A stretch of DNA of 64,000 nt from Argyresthia goedartella (lineage: Eukaryota; Arthropoda; Insecta; Lepidoptera; Argyresthiidae), in the NCBI GenBank assembly GCA_949825045.1, contig OX463836.1, forward strand, positions 9,193,829 to 9,257,828, in the 5' to 3' direction. Below the pieces are notes generated by a model that had not been told where the DNA came from, did not search any database, and saw only the letters and a list, made by a program, of their open reading frames with translations. The translations under genes were made by a program, and so were the position numbers. Within the stretch, counting starts at the first letter, position 1; every line of letters starts with the position of its first letter. This document shows, one piece after another, positions 10,246-20,991 of this stretch.

Positions 10246-10588
10246 GTATCAGTTGATACTTTGGCGTGAGTCCACGGCCGAGCCAGTCAAGGTCAATGAG
10301 TTAAACACGAACACGTATGGGTTACGGTCTAGCCCGTATTTGGCGATGCGTACCCTGCGGGAGTTGGCGTCGCGTGACCGTGTGAGCTATCCTAGAGCCG
10401 CCGCTATCCTGGAGCAAGATTTGTACGTCGATGACGTCTGCACAGGGGCAGCCATTGTAGAGGAAGATCTGGACCGACGTGACGAGCTCATTCAATTGCT
10501 GGAACGAGGCGGCTATGAACTACGCAAGTGGATGTCCAACTCCCCTGAGTTGATGGCTGGTCTCCCAGAGGAGTTTCAACAAGACCCG
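9903..10588 (+). repeat. 343-bp tandem duplication spanning the RT YVDD motif
   Basis: The segment from gtatcagttgatactttggc at 9903 is repeated from 10246, and both copies run to tttcaacaagac (10231 and 10574). The offset is 343 bp, not a multiple of three, so the reading frame shifts. The copies are nearly identical (one tat/aat change seen), so the duplication is young. Confidence 0.95.
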
Positions 10589-12592
10589 CACGTTTTTGAG
10601 AATCCTGACAACCCTAACATGTTGTCAGTGCTTGGAATTCAGTACCGGCCCGTCCATGATGAGTTTACCTATCGGGTGGTTTTAGAAACACCGAAGGCCT
10701 GGACGAAGCGGTCAGTACTGTCAACGATTGCGAGAACGTACGACCCGAATGGATGGATTTCTCCAGTCACCTTTGCTCTCAAATGTTTTATGCAAAGGCT
10801 ATGGGCGGCTCAGTTGACCTGGGACACCCACCTCTCAGGTGATTTGTTGACTGATTGGACGCGAATGTTCACCTCGCTATCGGACATAAATAATGTATCG
10901 CTGCCGAGGAAATTGGTCCCTGCTGGGTATTACAGGGCAACCCTTCACGGGTTTTGTGATGCCTCTGAACGAGGGTTTGCGGCAGCGGTTTATTTGCGAA
11001 CCGTCACCTCCACCGGGGAGGTCGACGTGCGTTTGGTTTTGGCAAAAAGCAAGGTAGCGCCTATTCGGACAAGGATGACGATTCCAAAACTGGAATTGTC
11101 CGGGGCTGCTCTTTTGACCAAACTTTTGAATCACACTCTAACAGTGTTGCGTGGGTCAGTGGTTTTGGAGGATACGGTGTACGCTTGGACGGACAGCCAG
11201 ATTGTTTTGTGCTGGCTGAAGGCTTCGGTCCATAACTTAGAGGTTTTTGTTGCGAACCGTGTCTCCCAGATTGTGTCGTCTGAGGTCCCACTGACCTGGA
11301 GACATGTACCAGGAGAATTGAACCCGTCTGATTGTGCATCCAGGGGATGTCAGGCTCCTGAACTCGTTAGACATCATTTGTGGTGGGGACCACCCTGGCT
11401 TGCCAAGAGAGAATCGGACTGGCCCCACAGCCATGTAGTAGTATCTTCGGATCATGGCCCCAGAGCGGCCGTGCATGTTACCCAGAAGGCTGAGGACCCT
11501 GACGCCGGGTTTCTGCTGGACCGGTATAGCTCACTTGACAAGTTGATAAACGTGTCCACTTGGATTAGGAGATTCGCTCGAAATTGTCGTACTCCTCGCG
11601 ATCAGCGAACGTTGAACCCTATTCTGACTCCGGCAGAGCGAAACGAGTCGCTGTTGAATTTGGTCCGGTTGGTGCAGTCCTCGAAGTTTGGGGAATTGGA
11701 GATTATACGAAGTGGACGTTCGAAATTGAAGGGAGCCGTCGCGCGTCTCAACCCCTTTGTTGATTCGACCGGGTTACTTCGGGTAGGAGGAAGATTGCGC
11801 AATGCGAATCTGTCGTATTCGGCTCGTCACCCACTTCTGCTCCCCAAGGGGGGACAGTTAGTTGAATTGGCTTTCAATGCTTGTTTGGATAGGTTTGTTT
11901 CTCGAAGGGGACTTCCAACTTTGATCCGCTCTGATAACGGCACTAACTACATAGGTGCGGAACGATACTTACGAGAGATAGTCAACTTTTTGAATGTAAA
12001 TAAAGTGGATATTGGAACGGCCCTCTCCCGTCGGGGTATACAGTGGACCTTCAGCCCACCGATTTGCCCCCACTGGGGTGGGATTTTTGAGGCCGTAGTT
12101 AAGTCAGCTAAGACGCACTTAGGGCGTATAGTAGGTCAGACCGCGCTGACTTTTGAGGAGCTCGCGACATTGTTTTGTAAGATCGAGGCCGTTCTCAATT
12201 CGCGACCGTTGTGTCCGCTCAGCTCGGATCCAAATGACCTGGAGGCTCTGACCCCAGGCCATTTCTTGATAGGACAGCCACTTAACGCGTTGCCCGAGCA
12301 CCCCTTCGAGGGAGTGAAATTGTATCGGTTGTCAAGGTATCAGATGTTGCAGCAGTTCACTCAGAATTTCTGGAAGCGTTGGTCGCTCGAGTATCTGCAT
12401 ATCTTACAACAGCGCCTTAAGTGGACTGACAAAACTAGCCCCCCTAGTGTTGGTGACCTCGTTCTGGTTAATGGCGCATTGTTAACTTGTTCCCTGGCAA
12501 GGACGGGACCCCCCGGTCTGCAGAGGTTCTAGTAGGAGGCTCGGTTCTAAAACGAGCGGTAGCAACGTTGTCTCGGCTGCCCGTAGATTAGG
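10253..12592 (+). pseudogene. RT (second copy), RNase H and integrase of element B
   Basis: The second frame repeats the RT palm (LYVDDVCTG), then the RT thumb (YDPNGWISPVTFALK), RNase H (GFCDASERGFAAAVY, IPKLELSGAALL, AWTDSQIVLCWLK) and integrase (LRVGGRLRNANL, IRSDNGTNYIGAE, FSPPICPHWGGIFEA, NSRPLCPLSSDPNDLEALTP). Between LVEL and ACLDRFVSRRG about 130 residues found in element E are missing, including the zinc-binding histidines and the first catalytic aspartate. Near 12470 a further small deletion shifts the frame (early stop at 12532). The true C-terminus continues in another frame to TAG 12589. The integrase is certainly dead. Confidence 0.9.
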
Positions 12593-12623
12593 GGACAGGT
12601 TGGTGCCTGTCCGGGCGGGTGAT

Positions 12624-13177
12624 TGTTCGATTCCAAATCGATATTCGATCGATGGTTTCTGAACGGTCATTTTAATTTGACGTTAGCTGTCAATCTGGCA
12701 GTTTTGACAACTGACAGACCGACGAAAAAAGGCTCGCAATGAAAACGCGTATTGAATAGCTTGTTGAAATTAAATCAAGGGGCATCTGGAATGTATTCGG
12801 GATTCCCTCAGGATTATTAATGTAGCTGAGTGTGCCGTTGTCTCTCGAACCAGATAAAGTTCGGATTTTCGTGCCCGATTCGTATTTACCACGTAGAAAC
12901 ATAACCTGTGTTGGACCACTGTGCACATTGTCGCTGGCCCGCCAGTCATACCTGGTTGGCTGAAGAACCTGTCTACCAAGAAGAGCCTAGGGCGCGCCCG
13001 GGCCTTGCAGAGAGACAGGAGGTTGACGGGACCGAAGCACAGACCAGGTTAGATCTACCCCACAGAACTATAGCTCGGTGAATCGCCGACGTTCATCACT
13101 TCTTGGCACCTGATCGTCACGCTACCTCGTAGCTCATGGGCCCCTACGAGGTCATTAGGTGCTGAGAAGCCCGAACA
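12624..13177 (+). repeat. 3' LTR of element B
   Basis: 554 bp, TGTTCGAT...CCCGAACA, preceded by the polypurine-like ccgggcgggtga and followed by CTTAT (13178-13182). Confidence 0.95.
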
Positions 13178-13182
13178 CTTAT
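13178..13182 (+). repeat. Target-site duplication of element B (right)
   Basis: CTTAT, the second copy of the 5-bp duplication found at 5716-5720. Confidence 0.9.
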
Positions 13183-13950
13183 TATCTAAGTATGGAGACA
13201 GACATAATATTTTACTTTTATTGCTTAAAAGTGACTCGTATTCAAGTGGAAAAGATTGAACGTTAGCTATAATACATAACGAGTGCCACGATTCACGTAA
13301 TTCATAAGTCTATATACCCTTACGTTTATTGTCTTTATTCTTAACATTCCACATGAATCTTTGTACGCATGCAAATAGTCTGACGAGTCTGTTGAGACGA
13401 ATATTTTTCGAAATTGATAGCAGGCTCACTTATCAGTGCTGAATGAACATTCAGTTCAGGTAAAGGTTCGGACTCTTTAGATTTCAAGACAGGCCAATCG
13501 ACTTCATTTCCGTGTAAAAATTTAGGACCTGACCACCAAAGAGCCAAAGACAAAATATTTTTTGGATCTACACCCCTTGAAACGTAATCTGCTGGATTTA
13601 AATCTGTTGGAACGTACCTCCATGATAGAGGTGAAGTCAGTTCCACTATTTCTCCTATTCGATTTGCCACGAATGTTTTAAGTTTAGTTATATTACCTTT
13701 GATCGAGCATAAAACCACGCTCGAATCACACCAATACATTATTATCTCTGGTTTGTATCTATGAGAGCCTACGACAGATTGGGTGAGTTTGACAGAAAGA
13801 ACTTTGATAGGAAAATGCAAGGTGTCACTAGATGGGGTCCACCCGAGACCAAGCGTACTCGAGGACTCACTGATAGTTAAACTAGCTTGCTTGTTAATAT
13901 CGAGGTTTTCAAAAATCGACGGAAGATTGCTTTTATATTTTCTAAGATTA
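13183..13950 (-). pseudogene. Relict H piece 3: RT thumb, RNase H, integrase start
   Basis: Minus strand from 13950: the RT connection region (LTISESSSTLGLGWTPSS), then after an internal deletion the RNase H part (MYWCDSSVVLCSIKGN, FVANRIGEIVELTSPLSWRY, DLNPADYVSRG) and the WWSGPKFL block before integrase. Roughly 200 residues normally found between thumb and RNase H are absent. The frame breaks at 13341 and, after a degraded stretch, resumes right at the element B junction. Elements C and B border this piece on both sides. Confidence 0.85.
13947..13950 (+). repeat. Target-site duplication of element C (left)
   Basis: ATTA here and at 20633-20636 flank the two LTRs. Short, but supported by the frame of relict H resuming when one copy is removed. 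Confidence 0.75.
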
Positions 13951-14186
13951 TGTCCAATTAGATTCTAGTTTAATTATGCTAATAAGATTTCACTTACCTT
14001 TCAAAATGTACACATACCTAAGCATCAATACTATATATACAGTCCGCTGATGTACCTATAGCTATACATAGGTATGCTATGAATTTTCTCGAAGGTTTAG
14101 TTGCCAATAAACAATCATGAAGAGAGCACGTTAGTTTCAATGCTAAAATCCCAGTCAATCTAAACTGAAGCTTAATCACCTTATCA
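13951..14186 (+). repeat. 5' LTR of element C
   Basis: TGTCCAATTAG ... ACCTTATCA, 236 bp. It lacks a 4-bp gtat repeat present in the 3' LTR. Confidence 0.92.
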
Positions 14187-14188
14187 TA

Positions 14189-14206
14189 TGGTCCTTCGAG
14201 CCGGAT
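14189..14206 (+). promoter_or_regulatory. Primer-binding site of element C (tRNA-Tyr)
   Basis: TGGTCCTTCGAGCCGGAT starts two bases after the LTR. Its complement ends TCGAAGGACCA, which matches the 3' end of animal tRNA-Tyr as I recall it (…CCGGCUCGAAGGA plus CCA). Confidence 0.85.
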
Positions 14207-14510
14207 ATTACAAAGGCTGGTCGAGCGCCCGGCCCGCGGAGAACAATGAGTTGTGAGATAACGATTGACTGGATCGCGAGTTATTTATAACTTACTGCAA
14301 ATTATTTCACCGAGTTATAAATCTGATTGAGTGCAAGTAAAACAAGACTATTTAACGTGTTTTGAGACAATATTGAGTGAGAACATTCGTCCTTCTTTGT
14401 GAATGAACTGTGGAGTTACAGTTACAAACTGCAACGTGTTTCCTACGTTACGTAATACACCGGTTTTTTGGTGTTTCTCCGGACATTTCTTGTGAACTGT
14501 TGTTGCAAAT

Positions 14511-15715
14511 ATGGATAAACTATTGAAAGTGCAGAATTACTTTGTGAGCAATTTGAAGAAATCGCAAGTTAACTTCAAGAAATCACCTAAAGAGAGAATA
14601 AAGCCTGAGTATATAAAAACTAGATTGGTGGTATTGGAGCAACTATTTACCGACTTCAAAGCGGGACATAAGTCTGTGATATGTAATGCGGAAGATGAGG
14701 AAGATGCTTACTTCACCAAGGATACATATGAGGAATTTCAAGAGGATTATATTCAGTACAAAACTATGTTACTCGAAGCCTTGGCTGAATTCGGAAAATG
14801 TGAACCAATAACAAGTGAAATCCCGAAGAGTTCTAATTCCAATGATATTAAATTACCTCGCATACAACTATCGTCCTTCAGTGGCAAGTATGAAGAGTGG
14901 CAAACATTTTATGATATGTTTACGTCACTAATACGCCCAACAACAAGACTATATCGTCGGTACAAAAATTGCATTACTTGAAAAGCAATATATCAGGTGA
15001 GGCATTGAATCTGTTACGCAACTATTCTACAACAGAAGCGAACTATGAGGACGCTTGGCAACAATTAGTTAGACGTTATAATAACAAGAGGTATAACTGT
15101 ATAAATATAATTTAGGCCGCGCATGCGACTGGTAACTGCAGCACTTACTGGCCATGGTTTCTTTAATAAACATCTATATGTCCTAGGTGTTACCGACAGC
15201 CCCCTTTGCAGAGCCTGCTTGGAGGCAGAAGAAACGGCTGCTCACGTCCTCATGGAGTGCACAGGAGTAGCGGACTACAGGGCTAAACACCTCGGTCAAT
15301 CGAGGGACCTTCCAGGGATAGTCGGTAACGTAACTACTGGCGTTCCTGGAGGAGTTGGGTTGGCTCGAATGATGTCGCATTCCCACCCACACGCAAAATA
15401 GGCGCTTTAGTCGTCGAGTTGCGGAAACCAGCCCGTCTTACAATTGACAATTGACAATTGAGGTATAACTGTAACGCTTTATTGAAAACACTATTTACAC
15501 TGAAGAAAGTCAACTCTGAGTCGTCTATCGCAATCAGACAGTTATTGGACACAACATCGACCTGCCTGAAGTCACTACACAATATAGGCATTTCTACAGA
15601 GAACTGGGATGTTGTCACCGTGTACCATGTTGTAACGAAATTAGACGCCGAATCTATAAAACAATGGGGACAACAACTTAATCTTAGGAGCGAGGATCTA
15701 CCTACCTGGTCGTAG
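14511..15715 (+). pseudogene. Gag of element C, frameshifted and interrupted
   Basis: ATG 14511 begins a BEL/Pao gag: a basic helical N-terminus, then LPRIQLSSFSGKYEEWQTF, the conserved start of the gag core. A one-base insertion near 14937 shifts the frame; the core continues in the next frame (SGEALNLLRNYSTTEANYED, QLVRRYNNKR). A LINE fragment is inserted at 15102-15459. Gag then resumes (NALLKTLFTLKKVNSES...) and hits TAG at 15713, where relatives would have CAG. Confidence 0.85.
15088..15473 (+). mobile_element. LINE 3' fragment in gag of element C
   Basis: The 14-mer gaggtataactgta occurs at 15088-15101 and 15460-15473, a target duplication. Between them is a 5'-truncated non-LTR insertion in plus orientation with a tail of about three ACAATTG units. 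The open frame 15123-15401 reads LTGHGFFNKHLYVLG and CRACLEAEETAAHVLMEC, the C-terminal CCHC motif after RT/RNase H in I/R1/Jockey-type LINEs. Gag reads in frame across the site if the insertion and one duplicate are taken out. Confidence 0.85.
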
Positions 15716-18700
15716 TTGAGAGACTTTTTGGAGTACAGATTCCGGTCCCTAGAGATGATTGACAACAATTCTACACGTCCAGTACAACCTCTCAAGCCTG
15801 CAGCGAAGACGAAGAACTTTCATGCCGCCGTGGAAGGCAAACCTAAGCAACAAGAAATCGAGTGTGTGATGTGTCATGAGAAAACTCACTTCCTGTATCA
15901 TTGTAAGCAATTCGGGCTAATGGCTCCAAAGGAGAGACAAGAGTTCGTTCAAACAAATCGCCTGAGTTTTAATTGCCTATCATCCACACATGCAGTACTT
16001 AAATGTCGACATGCAATGAGTTGCAGAAGGTGTGGAAGAAGACATCACACTATGCTACACTTCGAGCGAGAGATTAATAAGGAGTCCACTACAGCGAGTG
16101 AGGCCCCATCATCATCGAGACAACTACAACCAGAAAAGCTGAGTATATCACGAGATTCACGAGGTGAAACACACGTCACGACTGCGTTCTCTAGGCGGGC
16201 GCCGCAACCCCACAGCGTGCTGCTGGCGACGGCTAGAGTTAAGGTAGTTAATTCAACTGGTTGTAAACAAACTATTAGAGCTTTATTGGATCAAGGATCG
16301 CAAGCATCATTTGTTACCGAGGCTACAGTACAGTTACTAGGACTTTCACGTAAACCGGTGAGAGGTTGGGTGTCAGGTCTGGGAGATGGTCGTATGAGAA
16401 TAAAAAACACCGTTTCACTTCGCGTGAAATCACGCCATAATCCAGATAGATCAGTTCTAGTTAACGCTTATGTTTTGCCTTCGTTAACGTCACTACTTCC
16501 GACAACGCGGCTTAGTCCTATTGAGTGGGTAGAATTTGAAACCTTATCGTTAGCTGACCCTACATATAACACACCGGGTAAAATTGATATATTGCTAGGT
16601 GCAGAGGTTTATGCTGAGATATTGGTCGATGGAATCAAGAAACAGTCTGAGGACAATTTGATGGCACAGAATACTATCTTTGGATGGATTTTGTCTGGTA
16701 GGCCGTCGCGAGAGAATGAGAGTGAGAGTAAAGTTAGTGTCATAAGTATACATGTTAACATGAATGAAGATGATTCACTAAAGCGATTTTAGGAGATTAA
16801 GAATGAACATGATCTAATTGAAAAGGAGATGACTAAGAGCGAGAAATCATGTGAGGACTTTTTTGATTTAACAACTGTGAGAGATAGTGAAGGGAGATTC
16901 ATAGTGAAATTACCATTTGCAAATGATGACCCCCAGTGCCAACATGGTAATACTAAACAAATTGCAATCAAAAGGTTAGAAGGTCTAGAGAGAAAACTAA
17001 TGAGAGAACCAAAACTGAGAGAAGCATACAGCGAAGTGTTTAAAGAGTATTTGAGCATGAATCACATGAGACCAATTACAGAAGTGGAGAGTGAGAATCC
17101 GAAAGCTGTCTATCTTCCTCACCACGCGGTAGTGAGGGAAGATAAAGACACTACCAAGGTGCGAGTTGTCTTTGATGCGTCTAGTAAGGGAAATAACAAC
17201 GTATCATTGAATGATGAACTTCTTGTTGGCCCACGGTTACAACAAGATTTAAGACACATACTAATGAGATGAAGATGTCATAAAATATGCATCATTGCTG
17301 ATATTGTTAAGATGTATCGAATGATTCGAGTTGCGAGTGAGGACACTGATTTTCAGAGAGTTGTGTGGAGATTTGACCCTTCTGAACCCATACAAAATTA
17401 CAAACTTTTACGATTAACATTTGGCACAGCATGTGCACCGTATCTTGCAGTCAAATCTTTACAGCGGCTGGCTGAGTTAGAAGAGTCAAAATATTCACTG
17501 GCTGCCAAAATTGCAAGGAAAGATTTCTACATGGACGATCTGATGACTGGTAGTGAGACGGTAACTGAGGCTGTACAAATCTATAATGAGATGAATGAGT
17601 TGATGATGTCCGGTGGTTTTGAGCTCCAAAAAATGGAACAGTAACAGTGCCAGTTTCTTAGACAGTATTGAAAAAGGTAGTATACAAGATAAGCAGTCGA
17701 CTATAAAACTAAACAATGCTATCAAAGTTTTAGGTGTGAGTTGGAATAGAGAGAGTGACAATTTTGAGTATGTGCTTAACTTAGCAGTGATGAATGAGCC
17801 GATTACTAAAAGAAAGGTGCTGTCAGACGTGGCCAAGCTATACGACCCGTTAGGTTTTATTGCGCCTGTGGTAATCAATGCAAAAATCTTAATCCAAACC
17901 TTGTGGAAATCAGGTCTGGAATGGGACGATTGTCTGCCAGATGATCTTGTCGAAAAGTGGTTAAAGTACAGAGACGAACTGAACGTTAACATTGGTAAAA
18001 GTTCCGAGATGGTTAAATATAACGTTATCATGTAAAACAGAGTTACACGTGTTTTCAGATTCATCTAAGTTAGCCTATGCAGCAGCAGTGTATATTAGAG
18101 TTGTAGACAACGCAAATCATGTCCATGTTCATTTGATAACTGCAAAGACTAAGGTTGCACCAATCGAAAAGGTAATTTCTATCCCTAGACTTGAGTTGTG
18201 TGGTGCAGCTTTAGCTGCCAAACTTATTTGCGAAGTGTCGCAAGTCATGCAAATCCCCAAAGAGAATTTGTATGGATGGACAGACTCCACCATTGTTTTA
18301 GCATGGCTAAAGGGAGGTTCTAGTCGTTGGACTACCTTTGTGAGCAATAGGGTATCCGCGATATTGAACATTTTAGAGTAAAGGAATCATGTTCCAACTG
18401 ATGATAATCCCGCGGATTGTGCTTCGCGAGGGTTACAGCCAAATGAGTTGTTAACTCATCCATTGTGGTGGAATGGTCCGCAATGGCTGTCGAAATCTAA
18501 AGTACTGAGAGACGATATTAATGTTGAGGAAACACACGTGGAAGAAAGAATCAAATCTTTAACTGTTTTATCGAACGTTGAGGATGAGTTTGTCTGGTCG
18601 AAATTTTCATCATTATCACGATTGTTAAAAGTAATTGCATATTGCAGACGAGTTTTAAATTTTAAATTGCCAAAATGTGACCGACCGGTGTCCAAGATTA

Positions 18701-19985
18701 TTACGCCGAAAGAATTAAATGAAGCTTTATTTTCATGCATAAGGCAAATACAAGAGCGTGAGTTTTCTAGTGAAATAAAACAGTTAAAGACCCAAGGACA
18801 TGTTGCGAGAAAGAGCAAACTGCGTACACTTTGTCCCTTTTTTGACAAAACGGGAATATTAAGAGTTGGGGGACGCATTGCTCAATCAGATGCGTGTTAT
18901 GATATGAGTCATCCAATAGTTATGCCTGCTAAAGGTCATTTAACAACACTTATCATTGTTGATGCTCATCTTCAGACATTACACGGTGGTCCACAAGTGA
19001 TGTTAAACTTCTTAAGAAGTAAATATTGGATTTTACGAGCGAAAGAACGAGCAAAAAAGGTTTTTAGAGAATGTGTGGTTTGTTTGAGATATTCAACGAG
19101 GAAAGCAGTCCCACTTATGGGTCTGCTACCGGAAGCCAGATTAAAACCCAGTAAACCGTTCGCGTCTACAGGCGTTGACTATTGTGGTCCTATTAACATT
19201 CGTTTTTCACCAGGACGAGGTTCAAAATCTTATAAGGGCTACATATGTCTTTTTGTCTGTATGGTCACACGTGCGGTACATTTAGAGGCTGTCACTGATT
19301 TGATAGCAAAAGGATTTATAGCTGAATTTCGGAGATTTATTAGTCGTCGAGGTTTTTGTCAGGATATGTTCAGTGACAATGCTACCAATTTTGTAGGAGC
19401 TGATAGACAATTGAGAGAGATGTTTGACAGTGCAAAATCGTCACTTCCTACAGAAATAGCAGAGTTACTCACATTACACAAAACAACATGGCACTTCATA
19501 CCGCCACACTCACCGAATATTGGAGGTTTGTGGGAGTCCGGAAACAAGATAATGAAGTTACATTTGCGGAAGGTTGTCGGAAATAGTACACTAACTTATG
19601 GCACTAGCTGGCTACTGTCCTTTCACAAATTGAGGCTTGAATGAATTCACGCCCGATCAGCTTACTTAGTGATAACCTTAATGACCCCCTCCCTTTGACA
19701 CCTGGCCATTTTCTGGTGGGTGAGCCTCTAATAAACCTGGTAGATGAAGATTATACAAAATGTAATTTAAGTAGTTTAGATAGATGGCGATTAACGCAAA
19801 AAATTGTAACAGATTTTTTGAAGAAGTGGTATAAGGAGTATTTAACAACACTAAATCAGAGGTATAAATGGAATTCTAAATCTACTGAGCCTGAAATAAA
19901 TGATATTGTTGTAATTAAGGATGATAATATGCCTCCATCTAAGTGGTTGCTTGGTATAATTATAAAAAAAACATACAGGACCTGA
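15716..19985 (+). pseudogene. Pol of element C: protease, RT, RNase H, integrase
   Basis: In order: gag zinc knuckles (CVMCHEKTHFLYHC, CRRCGRRHHTMLH), protease (IRALLDQGSQASFV; KIDILLGAEVYAEI), RT (VYLPHHAVVRED, VRVVFDASSKGN, FYMDDLMTG at about 17525), RNase H (HVFSDSSKLAYAAAVY, IPRLELCGAALAAK, GWTDSTIVLAWLK) and integrase (ILRVGGRIAQSD, HGGPQVMLNFLRSKYWI, GVDYCGPINI, FSDNATNFVGAD, PPHSPNIGGLWESGNK, then LTPGHFLVGEPL). The frame is broken by TAG at 16790, TGA at 17270, a frameshift at about 17635, another near 18000, TAA at 18379 and TGA at 19630. Several stops are single C-to-T or G-to-A changes of conserved codons. No enzyme can be made whole. Confidence 0.9.
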
Positions 19986-20392
19986 TAATGTTACTAGAGT
20001 TGTGTCTGTTAAATGAAAGAATGGAGAATTTAAGCGTCCAGTAAGTAAAATATGTGTGTTAACAAAATGAAAGAGTTTATTTTGTGTCTGATATGATGTA
20101 CTCATTTGTAAGGAGTACGTTTTCTTTAAAACCTAAACCCTTGTTTATGTTTTTATTAGATTAGTCTAATCATGGTGGGCGGATTTAAGAAAAAAAACCT
20201 ACCTGGTTACTACTTTAATTTTAAGTTGAGTTTAGTTAACGAATAATGTTTACATTGTTTTTCTGAGTATATTTGTGTACTACTTTAGATATTAGTGAAG
20301 TTTAGTGACTTAGTTTTATTTTATCACATTTTGTTTCTAGCGTTGTTTTTAATCTTTACATTGATAAAGAACTAAGTTCTTGGTGGGCGGAA

Positions 20393-20632
20393 TGTCCAAT
20401 TAGATTCTAGTTTAATTATGCTAATAAGATTTCACTTACCTTTCAAAACGTACACATACCTAAGCATCAATACTATATATACAGTCCGCTGATGTATGTA
20501 CCTATAGCTATACATAGGTATGCTATGAAATTTCTCGAAGGTTTAGTTGCCAATAAACAATCATGAAGAGAGCAAGTTAGTTTCAATGCTAAAATCCCAG
20601 TCAATCTAAACTGAAGCTTAATCACCTTATCA
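20393..20632 (+). repeat. 3' LTR of element C
   Basis: 240 bp, TGTCCAATTAG...CTTATCA, preceded by the purine-rich tggtgggcggaa and followed by ATTA (20633-20636). Confidence 0.92.
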
Positions 20633-20636
20633 ATTA

Positions 20637-20711
20637 AAATAACCTGATTTTAATGCATTTGACAAAGTTTTTTATATGTATAATAATTGTTGAGGATCGT
20701 CTGCACCCGTT
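20637..20711 (-). pseudogene. Relict H piece 2: 75 bp of RT
   Basis: On the minus strand this stretch reads TGADDPQQLLYI, a stop, then KTLSNALKSGYFN. This is the part of BEL/Pao RT that directly follows the FYVDDL motif seen on the other side of element D, and directly precedes the thumb seen beyond element C. Confidence 0.8.
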
Positions 20712-20721
20712 ATTATGCTTC

Positions 20722-20924
20722 GCAGCTTTATTCGACGCGATTTATAGTTAACATATTGTAGATGTAAATCCAAGCCTAGCCCTCACACGGTCTTATAAAG
20801 TTAAAAACCATCGATTATTGAAAAAACGATAATCGATCGATTACTAAAGCAAAAAACTGGCAATATTTTTCTCAACTTGCCACACCATTTACCGCGCCCC
20901 GGGAGTGGGGAGCTGTCACCTCAT
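20722..20924 (+). repeat. Left inverted terminal repeat of DIRS D
   Basis: 203 bp, identical to the reverse complement of 25985-26187. It contains a run of AT-rich ATCGAT motifs and the GC block cgccccgggagtgggg. Confidence 0.95.
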
Positions 20925-20991
20925 AGTGTTTTTCCGTGCTCAAGCCTTCGCACGATTTTTGATCCAACCAATTTGTTTTTTAACGCAAATC

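Larger units (their letters stand above)
5721..13177 (+). mobile_element. BEL/Pao element B, complete ends, defective inside
   Basis: A 7457-bp plus-strand element with two 554-bp LTRs, a CTTAT target duplication, primer-binding site, gag and pol. It is inserted in the integrase of relict H. It belongs to the same superfamily branch as A and E (about the same protein layout, similar primer site) but has different LTRs. Internal faults: stops at the gag end, a 343-bp tandem duplication in RT, a deletion in integrase and another near the integrase C-terminus. The two LTRs differ at roughly six sites, a rather recent insertion. Confidence 0.95.
13951..20632 (+). mobile_element. BEL/Pao element C, complete ends, many stops
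   Basis: A 6682-bp plus-strand BEL/Pao element with short LTRs (236 and 240 bp), a tRNA-Tyr primer site, and gag-pro-RT-RNase H-integrase in order. It interrupts relict H in its RT. About ten stops and frameshifts kill the coding region, and a LINE fragment sits in gag. The LTRs differ by three substitutions and one 4-bp indel. Its protein differs clearly from elements A, B and E, so it is another lineage. Confidence 0.95.

Noticed and set aside
13783..13968. Plus-strand frame at 13783-13968 as a gene
   Set aside because: Opposite strand of relict H RT/RNase H code and crosses the LTR border of element C.
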